From positions 1 to 7,948 of the forward strand of contig CAYGTK010000191.1 in assembly GCA_964352775.1 (NCBI GenBank): 7,948 nt of DNA, written 5' to 3'. Positions within the stretch are counted from its first letter, which is position 1, and each line of letters begins with the position of its first letter. The stretch is from CAYGTK01 sp964352775 (GTDB taxonomy: Bacteria; Bacteroidota; Bacteroidia; Chitinophagales; CAIOSU01). The notes under the pieces are model-generated. The model was not told the DNA's origin. It was given only the letters and a program-made list of their open reading frames with translations, and searched no databases. The translations under genes were made by a program, and so were the position numbers. Positions 1 through 6,392 of this stretch are shown here, in pieces.

Positions 1-399
1 GGTCAATTGCAAGGCCATGCTATTAAAACAGACTACGATCTATTCCTGCTTCAAGCAATTGCTTTTGATAAAGATAGAATTGCCGTGGTGGTCGATGAAG
101 CATCCAACTTAACAAAATACATACGTCGGGATGACCCTAATTTCGTACTCCGTGATTGGGAAACTCACTTAGTAGAACGTGTAGCGCATGTTGCTGCCAC
201 AAAAGGAAACCCCTTGAGGGTAAGTAAGGATGATAAGGCAGAAAGAGTCTACACTAGTGAAGAACAATTTTTACAGCCCGAACGCCTTGATGGTGACTGG
301 CTTTGTGTGGAATGGTACCACGAGAACGTTACTTACCACGGTTACATCCGCTGGCGTAATGGCAATACTATTATTGTGGAGTGCTTCTATTCCTGCTGA
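1..399 (+). CDS. 3' part of a gene for a protein with an SH3-like C-terminus (5' end outside window)
   Basis: The reading frame is open from base 1 and ends with TGA at 397-399, giving 132 residues. A TTG at base 7 lies in frame but is probably internal, because the frame continues to the window edge. The last ~45 residues read like a bacterial SH3-like fold: G98-D-W100-L-x-V-x-W105, then GYIRWR at 114-119, followed by a short hydrophobic strand (TIIVECF). Such domains usually bind cell-wall peptides or mediate protein contacts. The rest (residues 1-85) is mixed charged and helical, and I do not recognise it. No signal peptide can be judged because the N-terminus is missing. A run of seven T follows the stop at 402-408, but I found no convincing stem before it. 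Function unknown; the SH3-like call rests on pattern only. Confidence 0.6.
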   Translation, partial: GQLQGHAIKTDYDLFLLQAIAFDKDRIAVVVDEASNLTKYIRRDDPNFVLRDWETHLVERVAHVAATKGNPLRVSKDDKAERVYTSEEQFLQPERLDGDWLCVEWYHENVTYHGYIRWRNGNTIIVECFYSC

Positions 400-493
400 C
401 CTTTTTTTAGGCATTTCCACTTTTCTTTCCCCAAAGTTGTAACACCATCTCGCATTTGGTCTCTAACTAGTAGAACCAAAAAAAATAGACGAG

Positions 494-1129
494 ATGAAAC
501 GTATTGTATTTTCCCTTTGCACCTTTATAGCGCTTGCCTTAATAAGCACCCCTACCCTTCTGGCTCAGAAAATGGATAAGGCCTATAAAACAGTAGTAGC
601 TAGCCGCGTAATAAACCAACCTGCTGATAAAGTATGGGCTTTGATAGGGGAAGACTATGGTTACATAGCCAATACCCATCCAGGTATCTACTACTCTAAC
701 TACGAGGCAGGCTCAGTAGTTGGTGAGCTAAATGCCCAGCGAGTTTGTAACTTGAATGAGAAAGGCACCAAAGTACTGCACGAGCAGATCACCAATTGGG
801 ACCCAATTAACATGACCATGACCAATCGTATTTTGGAAGTAGGTGGCTTGCCACTAGACCCAGATAATTCACTAGGCGTGTACTCGGTAATCCCTATTGA
901 TGAGCACACCAGCGAACTGAAAATGGTGTTCGACTTTAGAACTAAACCTGCCTTTATGGGCCTTATGGCCAAGGGTAAGTTCAAGAAGCTGTTAGCCAAT
1001 TTTTTACTGGGTGTACAACATCATATGGCTACGGGCGAAATAATTACCAACGAAACAGATATGAAAGCTCTGCGCAAACTATATGACAGCGAGGCAACTA
1101 CTACTGACCAACCAACTGCTTGCAGATAA
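494..1129 (+). CDS. Exported SRPBCC (START/Bet v1-like) family protein
   Basis: The product has 211 residues. Residues 1-24 are a signal peptide (KR, then a hydrophobic stretch, then TLLA with Q25), so the mature protein should sit in the periplasm or envelope. Residues ~32-180 resemble the SRPBCC superfamily: a first strand followed by the typical 'INQPADKVWALIGEDYGYIANTHPGI' region (40-65, W48 conserved in type), a series of strands, and a long C-terminal helix (~155-180). The family forms a deep hydrophobic pocket that binds lipids or polyketide-like ligands; some members are enzymes, many are binders. The ligand here is unknown. The ATG at 494 follows an A8 run and lacks a Shine-Dalgarno sequence. 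The sigma factor gene starts 12 bases after the stop, so the two are probably co-transcribed. Most SRPBCC proteins are cytosolic, so the signal peptide is notable. Strong call for the fold, weak for function. Confidence 0.75.
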   Translation: MKRIVFSLCTFIALALISTPTLLAQKMDKAYKTVVASRVINQPADKVWALIGEDYGYIANTHPGIYYSNYEAGSVVGELNAQRVCNLNEKGTKVLHEQITNWDPINMTMTNRILEVGGLPLDPDNSLGVYSVIPIDEHTSELKMVFDFRTKPAFMGLMAKGKFKKLLANFLLGVQHHMATGEIITNETDMKALRKLYDSEATTTDQPTACR

Positions 1130-1141
1130 ACCGAAACCACT

Positions 1142-2038
1142 ATGGCACTTATAAATCCCTTTCAAGCTAATTATCATACTGATGAAGGTGATAAAGCACT
1201 TATAGATAAAGCAGTAGCAGGCGACAAAATTGCACTAGAGCAATTAGTAAAAAAGCACCAACCCTTTATTTACAACCTTGCCCTGAAAATGGTACGCTGC
1301 CCCGATGATGCCGCTGATATGACCCAAGAGGTATTGGTAAAGGTCATCACCAAGCTATCCACCTTTAAGGGGGCAAGTGCTTTCCGCACTTGGTTGTATC
1401 GCATCGTGGTGAACGACTTTATAGCTACCAAAAAACGCAGCCACGAAGAGAAGATAGTCAGCTTTGAAGAGCACAGTAACATCCTCGACCAATTTCCTGA
1501 CCATCAGTTGACGGATATGGAAATGGATGAATACCGCACTCAAATAGAGAAAACCAAGATAGGCTGTATGAGTGGTATGTTGCTCTGCCTTACTCGCGAT
1601 CAGCGGATGATCTACATCCTATCCGATCTGTTTAAGGCCGACCACACTATTGGTGCATCTATAATGGGCATAAGCCCTGGTAACTATCGAGTAAAGCTAT
1701 CAAGAGCACGTAAAGAGCTTTCTAACTATATGCAGAACCGCTGCGGATTGATGAACAAAGCTAATCCCTGCCGATGCCATAAAAAAGTGAAAGCCTTGAT
1801 GGACATGCAATTAATAGACAACAAAAAAGTACTATCGCAACCCACAGAAGTAAGCCGCTTTAAAGATTACATTGCCGATAGCACGCTTGAACTAGCGAAT
1901 GTGCTAGATGATAAAGCTCACGAGCTGTTCAACTCGCACCCCCGAGAGACCCAATTTGACAAGAAAGGATTTTTAGAAGGTGTACTAGCCGATAAAAAGG
2001 TGGTGCAACTCTTCAATCTTGACATAGACTTAAACTAA
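1142..2038 (+). CDS. ECF-type RNA polymerase sigma factor (sigma-70 family) with Cys-rich C-terminal extension
   Basis: The product has 298 residues, against the ~170-200 usual for ECF sigma factors. Sigma region 2 spans ~28-98: LVKKHQPFIYNLALKM, then DDAADMTQEVLVKV (-10 recognition and core binding), then FRTWLYRIVVNDF. Sigma region 4 spans ~141-198 and contains GCMSGMLLCLTRDQR and a helix-turn-helix with the recognition helix around GNYRVKLSRARKEL (180-193). There is no region 1.1 or 3. After region 4 comes C201-x8-C210-R-C212-H213-K-K, a possible metal-binding or redox-sensitive Cys cluster, followed by ~80 residues of helical tail. From memory, the GC..GMLLCL-x-R-x-QR and NPCRC-x-KK signatures recur together in one ECF lineage with such extensions; I do not assign a group number. 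It lies 12 bases after the SRPBCC gene and 5 bases before a small membrane-protein gene. No classical anti-sigma factor is adjacent, so the C-terminal extension may do the regulating (inference). Confidence 0.88.
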   Translation: MALINPFQANYHTDEGDKALIDKAVAGDKIALEQLVKKHQPFIYNLALKMVRCPDDAADMTQEVLVKVITKLSTFKGASAFRTWLYRIVVNDFIATKKRSHEEKIVSFEEHSNILDQFPDHQLTDMEMDEYRTQIEKTKIGCMSGMLLCLTRDQRMIYILSDLFKADHTIGASIMGISPGNYRVKLSRARKELSNYMQNRCGLMNKANPCRCHKKVKALMDMQLIDNKKVLSQPTEVSRFKDYIADSTLELANVLDDKAHELFNSHPRETQFDKKGFLEGVLADKKVVQLFNLDIDLN

Positions 2039-2043
2039 ACGCC

Positions 2044-2283
2044 ATGACTATTAAATGCCTTGGCTTCGGCCTATTCTTAACTGCACTATTTGGCGTGCGT
2101 ATTTTACTATTAACTCTTACTAGTCTACCGTTACTTTCTTCCGCAGAAAAAGCTCCAATTGTTATGGAGACAACTGATACAGAAGAGGTAGAACTGCTAA
2201 CCGAATACTCTGCTAATTGTAGCATAGTTTGTAACTACAGCGACCAATTTGGCAATAATATGCAGATGTACTTTCTGCCTTAA
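2044..2283 (+). CDS. Small single-span membrane or exported protein, unknown function
   Basis: The product has 79 residues. The ATG lies 5 bases after the sigma factor stop codon, which suggests translational coupling and is the main reason to believe the gene. Residues ~6-33 are strongly hydrophobic (LGFGLFLTALFGVRILLLTL) and could be a membrane anchor or a long uncleaved signal. The remaining ~45 residues are acidic and polar (TTDTEEVELLTEY), with two cysteines at 59 and 63 that could form a disulfide or bind metal if exported. I recognise no family. Because it directly follows an ECF sigma gene, it could be a minimal membrane regulator of that sigma factor, but it has no visible anti-sigma domain and the soluble part is probably outside the cytoplasm. 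It could also be an unrelated small gene. Confidence 0.5.
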   Translation: MTIKCLGFGLFLTALFGVRILLLTLTSLPLLSSAEKAPIVMETTDTEEVELLTEYSANCSIVCNYSDQFGNNMQMYFLP

Positions 2284-2314
2284 AGTTTGGCACGTTATTG
2301 GCTTATAATTATGC

Positions 2315-2590
2315 ATGAAGACATTGCTATTCATCATGCTGATATTACCGCTAAGTGCGTATGCTCAAAGCTGTCCACCACCAATGGAAACCACGCCACC
2401 TTATCGTGAAATACAGAGCGATACGGCGCTGGTAACTTGCGATAATTATGGCAGAAGAGTGTATGAAGCACACATCAGCCGTGGGCTGCTGATGGCAGAG
2501 GTGAATTACAGTTACCAAGCTAATGGTATCATCCGCCGTTCAGAGACTTGGATGTGCAGAGCATCGGCCTCCATGAAGAAGGAGCAATAG
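2315..2590 (+). CDS. Small exported protein, unknown function, possibly frameshifted near the 3' end
   Basis: The product has 91 residues, with a clear signal peptide (MKTLLFIMLILPLSAYA, cut before Q18-S-C). The mature part has cysteines at 20, 42 and 81 and a stretch, YGRRVYEAHISRGLLMAEVN to ANGIIRRSETW (45-79), loosely like the repeated 'Y-x-NG-x-I' units of YwqK/MORN-variant secreted proteins. The last 12 residues (MCRASASMKKEQ) look unlike the rest. A different frame from ~2548 reads DVQSIGLHEEGAIDSLTS and runs to TAA at 2617-2619, which fits the repeat style better, so a one-base deletion near 2550 is possible. The gene starts 31 bases after the preceding small gene and may share its transcript. 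It ends 6 bases from the convergent beta-barrel gene; the alternative frame would overlap that gene by 23 bases. Confidence 0.55.
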   Translation: MKTLLFIMLILPLSAYAQSCPPPMETTPPYREIQSDTALVTCDNYGRRVYEAHISRGLLMAEVNYSYQANGIIRRSETWMCRASASMKKEQ

Positions 2591-2596
2591 ATAGCC

Positions 2597-3340
2597 TTAC
2601 TTCGCCTCTTTCCGCTTAAGCTTATCTTCTTTTGGTTTGGTAGTAAAGCCACCAATACCTATAGACAGTTTTACGTAGAATATATTAGGAGCATACTCGG
2701 GAGCATTATTTATCTCGCCGCCGTTAAATTCCCAGTTGTTATTCTGTAGGCTGTAAATGTAACCCATACGTAAACCTAGCAACCACCCACCACTTTGGTG
2801 GTCTTCATATTCTTTCTTCTTACTTGGTATTAAGTAGTCTACACCTAGGCCGAAATCAAACATCCAGTTGGCTTGTTTCAAAGTGATCTCTTGGCTAGGC
2901 AATTGAAGTGGGTCGTTTATCTTGTCAAAGTCCACATCTTGGTTGCGGGCAATGTTAAAGGTGGCTCCCCCACCGCCAATACCTATGGCTGGAAATAACT
3001 TCCAGCGCGGTTTGTCTATTACCAAGTAACCCAATTTAAGAAAACCTGTACCCACAGCGCCAGTAAGCGTTACACTATCGCCCTCTGTTTTCGGTAGCTG
3101 AATAGCTTCACCGCTTCCACCTATCATTATTCCCTTGATGATGAAGTAACCAGAGCCACCTATTAGGGTGTAGCTTCTGCCCAACTCTGCTTCCGTACTA
3201 GGAAGAAATTGGTTGAGCACCTCATTATTTACATGGGCATATCCAAAGTAAAAATGACCGGTACCTCCGCTGCTCCGCTTGTCTTGAGCGTAACCTATAG
3301 AGGACAGTAGCACCAACAGAATAATAATGGAGTAGCGCAT
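2597..3340 (-). CDS. Predicted outer-membrane beta-barrel protein
   Basis: The product has 247 residues. Residues 1-18 are a signal peptide ending in SIGYAQ, typical of Bacteroidota. The mature part alternates short amphipathic glycine-rich strands and polar turns: HFYFGYAHV, SYTLIGGSGYFII, GIMIGGSGEAI, TLTGAVGTGFLKLGYLV, WKLFPAIGIGGGGATF, WMFDFGLGVDYLI, GWLLGLRMGYIYSL and FYVKLSIGIGGF. This is the pattern of an 8-strand or similar small barrel in the outer membrane. The last strand is not the protein's end: ~15 basic residues follow (KPKEDKLKRKEAK), unusual for a barrel, where an aromatic terminal residue is normally recognised by the assembly machinery. The ligand or role is unknown. It is divergent from the PLD-like gene and convergent with the 91-residue gene. 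No consensus TAnnTTTG box was found upstream. Good confidence in the class, none in the function. Confidence 0.75.
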   Translation of the reverse strand: MRYSIIILLVLLSSIGYAQDKRSSGGTGHFYFGYAHVNNEVLNQFLPSTEAELGRSYTLIGGSGYFIIKGIMIGGSGEAIQLPKTEGDSVTLTGAVGTGFLKLGYLVIDKPRWKLFPAIGIGGGGATFNIARNQDVDFDKINDPLQLPSQEITLKQANWMFDFGLGVDYLIPSKKKEYEDHQSGGWLLGLRMGYIYSLQNNNWEFNGGEINNAPEYAPNIFYVKLSIGIGGFTTKPKEDKLKRKEAK

Positions 3341-3399
3341 ATTAAAGGGGTTTGCAGAGTAAACGGTTAGCTACTCATATCGTTCAACCTATCATAAGA

Positions 3400-3427
3400 G
3401 TTCTAACTTCTAAGTTCTGTATTCTAA
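3400..3427. repeat. Four tandem 7-bp units (consensus NTTCTAA)
   Basis: The units are GTTCTAA (3400-3406), CTTCTAA (3407-3413), GTTCTGT (3414-3420) and ATTCTAA (3421-3427). Positions 2-5 (TTCT) are identical in all four, and three of the four carry the full TTCTAA. The array lies in the 104-bp region between the divergent beta-barrel and PLD-like genes, 17 bases before the chosen ATG at 3445. Its spacing is strictly heptameric. It is not part of a recognised gene, though an upstream-extended reading of the PLD gene would translate through it. Confidence 0.7.
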
Positions 3428-3444
3428 CCATTATCTTCACCGCC

Positions 3445-4137
3445 ATGAACAACGAACGCTTACAGCCCTACCTAACTATTCTGAAAGAAAGCCATGCCGA
3501 AAAGCAACTGTTTAAGGCCCACCGCCGCGCTTGGAAAGCACAATGGAAGGAAACCACACTAAGCCGTCACCATCGCCTGTGGCTACAGAGTCAACTGTTT
3601 GATATGGCCGCTGAATTGGGCAGCCTTGGTGAAAATGAACTCTATTGGTTAGAGGATGCCGTAAAGCTGATATGGAGCGAACAGCCCACCCCCGACGAGC
3701 ATAATGCCGTGTACTTCAGTCCAGGTGATGATGGCTTGAACGCCATTAAATCTCAAATTGATAACGCGGTAAATTCACTCGATGTATGCGTGTTCACTAT
3801 TAGTGATAACCGCATTAGCGATGCATTGGTATCGGCCCATCGCCGTGGAGTTAACGTTCGCATAATTACTGACGACCATAAACGCCACGATACAGGTAGT
3901 GATGTAGAGGAATTGAAAGACAAAAAGCTCTCCATAAAAATAGACTACGAACCCGTGCATATGCACCACAAGTTTGCTATTATAGATGGTGAGCAACTAA
4001 TTACTGGTAGCTACAACTGGACCCGCAGTGCTGCTACTAAAAACTACGAGAACGTACTAATAACTGAAGATGCCCTACTGATAAAAGGCTACCAAAAGGA
4101 GTTCGACCGCCTTTGGGATAGATTTGGTTGGTTATAA
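3445..4137 (+). CDS. Phospholipase D superfamily protein with one HKD motif (Nuc-like nuclease or phosphodiesterase)
   Basis: The product has 230 residues from the ATG at 3445. An in-frame TTG at 3352 would add 31 residues translated from the heptad repeat, so I rejected it. The C-terminal domain (~88-230) is PLD-like: YFSPGDDGLNAI, a strand DVCVFTIS (113-120), helix-turn RRGVNVRIITDD (133-144), then the single HKD motif H174-x-K176-x4-D181 followed by G188-S-x-N191. Single-HKD members such as bacterial Nuc and the PLD6 group work as dimers, pairing two HKD motifs in one active site, and cleave nucleic acids or phospholipids through a phosphohistidine intermediate. Residues 1-85 are helical, rich in charge and Trp (W30, W34, W46, W68), without a signal peptide, so action is likely cytoplasmic. 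The substrate cannot be told from sequence. An alpha/beta hydrolase gene follows after 27 bases, probably in the same operon. Confidence 0.85.
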   Translation: MNNERLQPYLTILKESHAEKQLFKAHRRAWKAQWKETTLSRHHRLWLQSQLFDMAAELGSLGENELYWLEDAVKLIWSEQPTPDEHNAVYFSPGDDGLNAIKSQIDNAVNSLDVCVFTISDNRISDALVSAHRRGVNVRIITDDHKRHDTGSDVEELKDKKLSIKIDYEPVHMHHKFAIIDGEQLITGSYNWTRSAATKNYENVLITEDALLIKGYQKEFDRLWDRFGWL

Positions 4138-4164
4138 TTTTCGCTATACAAAACACACAACATC

Positions 4165-5106
4165 ATGCTTCGCATACTCAAAATACTAGGCGTAATACTA
4201 TTCATCCTTGCTGGTGCAGTTGCCACCTACCATTTCATTAGAGAAGACCACTTTAAAACGGTAGAAGAAGTCCGCACCCGTATTAATGCTAGGCACTCTC
4301 AATATGTAGATTGGAACGGCATGAAAGTACATATGCTGGAAGATGGTGAAGGCCCTACCCTATTAATAATTCACGGTTTTGGTGGGCATTCGCAAGAGTT
4401 TGATGAACTGGTGCCGCTGCTAGCTGATAAGTTCCGCATACTGCGATTCGACCTACCTGGGTTTGGTTTGAGTGACATACCTGATATGGGTAGCGATGGT
4501 GACGTGATGGGCTTGTACCAAGATTTCATTAAGCATGTACTAGACACCTACTGCGGAAACGACAAGGTATACCTACTAGGCAACAGCCTTGGTGGATGGA
4601 TAGCTTGGGAAACAGCAGCCAATTATCCTGATAGAATTGAAAAGATGATGCTACTGTCACCAGCTGGTTACGAGATGGATAAGGTATCAAAAACAGCTAC
4701 GGGATGGTTGAAGAATCCCATTGGGAAATACTTCATTTCAAAAGGCATCTCTAAAACCGTGGCCGATGGTATCATCATGGCCAATGTGTACGATTTTGAC
4801 CAAGTAGACCAGCGCTACAGCCTAATGAAATACTACACCACCAACAAAAAGGGCAACCTAGATTGGTTAACCACCCTAGCCTATGTAGAAGCCATACCTG
4901 ATACCGAAAAGATAAAAACCATACAAACCCCTACCCTATTACTTTGGGGCCACGCCGACCAAATAATACCCTTTAGCCATGCCGCGAAATTTGATCGCGA
5001 CCTGCCCAACTGCAAATTCATCGACTACGAAAAATGCGGCCACGTACCCATGATAGATTTACCCGAACAGACCGCTAAGGATATTTTTGAGTTTGTGGGG
5101 ATGTAG
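4165..5106 (+). CDS. Membrane-anchored alpha/beta hydrolase
   Basis: The product has 313 residues. Residues ~3-22 (LRILKILGVILFILAGAVAT) form an N-terminal membrane anchor or uncleaved signal, so the catalytic domain is probably periplasmic and tethered to the inner membrane. The hydrolase core starts near 48: oxyanion region H70-G-F-G-G, then RFDLPGFGLSD (94-104), the nucleophile elbow G139-N-S141-L-G-G, the acid D265 in WGHADQIIP, and H293 in CGHVPM. The Ser141/Asp265/His293 triad is complete. A cap region with several aromatic residues lies between ~170 and 245. The family includes esterases, lipases, C-C hydrolases and haloalkane dehalogenases; Ser as nucleophile excludes the last. The substrate is unknown, perhaps lipid esters given the anchor. 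The gene lies 27 bases after the PLD-like gene and ends 7 bases from a convergent, AT-rich gene. Confidence 0.88.
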   Translation: MLRILKILGVILFILAGAVATYHFIREDHFKTVEEVRTRINARHSQYVDWNGMKVHMLEDGEGPTLLIIHGFGGHSQEFDELVPLLADKFRILRFDLPGFGLSDIPDMGSDGDVMGLYQDFIKHVLDTYCGNDKVYLLGNSLGGWIAWETAANYPDRIEKMMLLSPAGYEMDKVSKTATGWLKNPIGKYFISKGISKTVADGIIMANVYDFDQVDQRYSLMKYYTTNKKGNLDWLTTLAYVEAIPDTEKIKTIQTPTLLLWGHADQIIPFSHAAKFDRDLPNCKFIDYEKCGHVPMIDLPEQTAKDIFEFVGM

Positions 5107-5113
5107 TTAGTCG

Positions 5114-6145
5114 TTAAGCTTCTTTGTAATATGCTTTCGAATGTATCCAGCCGCCATACACTGGAATGTGTTTATATACATCGTGAAGCGTTTCTAAAGG
5201 AATGGCTCGTTTTATCTCACCCTTTTCTTCCATTCTTACTAATCCTTCGTGAACCTTCTTTTCCGAAAGTTTAAATCCCATGCTTTGTCCATAAGCCCAA
5301 ATATTGTATGGGCTTATTGAGTAGTAAGGCGGCTTTGCAGCATTAAAGGTGAATTCCAACACCATTCCACTGCTTGAATTAATCGTACAACCTAATCCAT
5401 GAAACCAGAATTCTAATTCTTCATCGCCACACAAAAGACTTCCCTTCTTTGGGTATTTTTCGTTCCCGGATTTATTACTCATAAAGTCAGCATAGCTTTT
5501 TGCATCATAGTGGTTTAACAAACAGCTCTCTACCCTGTGTAAGGTAATTATGTAGGTGTTTAATAAATGACCAACATCTTCTTTTGAATCCATTGCATTA
5601 AAATTAACTGAAGCATCTTTAAACCTTAGGTTAGTGGTGTTTTTCCAAGTTGTAAATATATCGTGCTCGTAATAGTCTGGGCAAACTAGTTTTGCGAGAC
5701 GCAAAAATCCCTGCCAAAATACATGTAAGTTATCAAGCAATTCTTTAAGCTGAATGGTCTGTACAGGCTGTTTTCCGCTATTTACCATCTCCAAAACTTC
5801 CATTTTCACTACTTCTCCATTTTTGGTAAACATGGTTTTCGACTCAAAACTTTGCTCGAACAGGTCAAAGAGATACTCCGTCTCTTCCTTGACCCTAATA
5901 AATGTTAACAAATTTTCTAACTCTTCCAATAGTATATGTAATTCTCCAAAAACATAGCAAGGTAATTCAACATCCCCAATGTGAATTTTCAGTTCAACCT
6001 GCTTTGTTAAAGCCATATCGCCCGTAAGCTCTGAGATTAACCACCCTAGTCTATCTTCTTCCTCAAATTCTTCTTCCAGCTGTTTAATAAAGCCCGTATC
6101 GCGAATAGGAGTTACCTCTCCATGTTGTACTAATTCTACTCTCAT
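5114..6145 (-). CDS. AT-rich hypothetical gene; C-terminus resembles DUF6896 (possible immunity-type protein)
   Basis: The product has 343 residues, with no signal peptide or membrane span, so it is probably cytoplasmic. Two parts can be seen. Residues ~1-165 are very acidic at first (EEEFEEEDR, 24-32), then strand-helix (VELKIHIGDVELPCYVF, LLEELENLLTFI), and I do not recognise them. Residues ~190-325 include EFWFHGLGCTINSSSGMVLEFTF (245-267, motif FHG-x-GC) and a later NIWAYGQSMGF. This arrangement resembles DUF6896, which I recall from small Bacteroidota proteins thought to act as immunity proteins of polymorphic toxins; this is memory, not a search. Hand counts of three 60-base rows in the gene (5461, 5581, 5881) give 37, 32 and 28% GC, against 48-50% in rows sampled from the hydrolase, PLD-like and MATE genes. 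That points to acquisition from elsewhere. No toxin gene is adjacent. It has its own promoter-like box just upstream. Confidence 0.7.
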   Translation of the reverse strand: MRVELVQHGEVTPIRDTGFIKQLEEEFEEEDRLGWLISELTGDMALTKQVELKIHIGDVELPCYVFGELHILLEELENLLTFIRVKEETEYLFDLFEQSFESKTMFTKNGEVVKMEVLEMVNSGKQPVQTIQLKELLDNLHVFWQGFLRLAKLVCPDYYEHDIFTTWKNTTNLRFKDASVNFNAMDSKEDVGHLLNTYIITLHRVESCLLNHYDAKSYADFMSNKSGNEKYPKKGSLLCGDEELEFWFHGLGCTINSSSGMVLEFTFNAAKPPYYSISPYNIWAYGQSMGFKLSEKKVHEGLVRMEEKGEIKRAIPLETLHDVYKHIPVYGGWIHSKAYYKEA

Positions 6146-6158
6146 AACTTTACTTACT

Positions 6159-6166
6159 CAAAAGTA
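6159..6166 (-). promoter_or_regulatory. Bacteroidota-type -7 box TACTTTTG for the 5114-6145 gene
   Basis: On the minus strand the sequence TACTTTTG exactly fits the primary-sigma -7 consensus TAnnTTTG of Bacteroidota. It lies 13 bases before the ATG at 6145, so the transcript leader would be only about 5-10 bases. I could not find a TTG-type -33 element at the usual 17-23 bases upstream, so support comes from the -7 box and its position alone. No ribosome binding site of the AGGAGG type is present, as usual in this phylum. Confidence 0.4.
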
Positions 6167-6363
6167 TTCTTTTATAAAACTCTGCTTTTACGCCCATTTC
6201 CTTCCATTCCCTTTTTCACCCTAAAACACACCTCTTGTCTATCAAGCACTTACATATCTACATATCCCCCAAATGGCTGTAACCCCTGTAAATAGTGGAT
6301 TACTAATCTCTCCCTAAGCCGCCAAAACCCCTACCTGAAACCCTTGCTATCACTGGGTCGTTA

Positions 6364-6392
6364 AAATGGAGTGCACCGAAAGTGTACCATTT
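6364..6392 (-). terminator. Hairpin downstream of the MATE gene, possible terminator
   Basis: An inverted repeat pairs AAATG (6364-6368) with CATTT (6388-6392) and GTGCAC (6371-6376) with GTGTAC (6382-6387, one G-U). It has a 2-base bulge and a CGAAA loop (TTTCG on the minus strand). It begins 35 bases after the MATE stop codon. On the minus strand the stem ends in CATTT and continues with TAAC, so the U-tract is short and termination strength is doubtful. It could instead be a symmetrical protein-binding site. The surrounding 281 bp between the two minus-strand genes (6146-6426) holds otherwise only the promoter-like box and no convincing ORF. Confidence 0.45.

Noticed and set aside
230..442. 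Overlapping 70-codon plus-strand frame
   Set aside because: It lies mostly inside the SH3-like gene in another frame and has no family features.
400..493. Promoter and terminator for the SRPBCC cluster in the 94-bp gap
   Set aside because: TTTG at 455-458 lacks the TA two bases upstream, and the only TTG nearby is at the wrong spacing. The T7 run at 402-408 has no convincing stem before it.
2286..2313. TTTG followed by TAATTATG as a promoter for the 91-residue gene
   Set aside because: The spacing is 16 bases with one mismatch in the -7 box, and the transcript would begin at or inside the start codon; read-through from the upstream genes is simpler.
3352..3444. Upstream extension of the PLD-like gene from a TTG start
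   Set aside because: It would translate the heptad repeat and give a low-complexity hydrophobic segment unlike PLD proteins; the ATG at 3445 gives a sensible N-terminus.
6261..6292. Short direct repeats (ACATATC twice, CTGTAA twice) in the intergenic region
   Set aside because: They are only 6-7 bases long, two copies each, and expected by chance in A/T-rich DNA.
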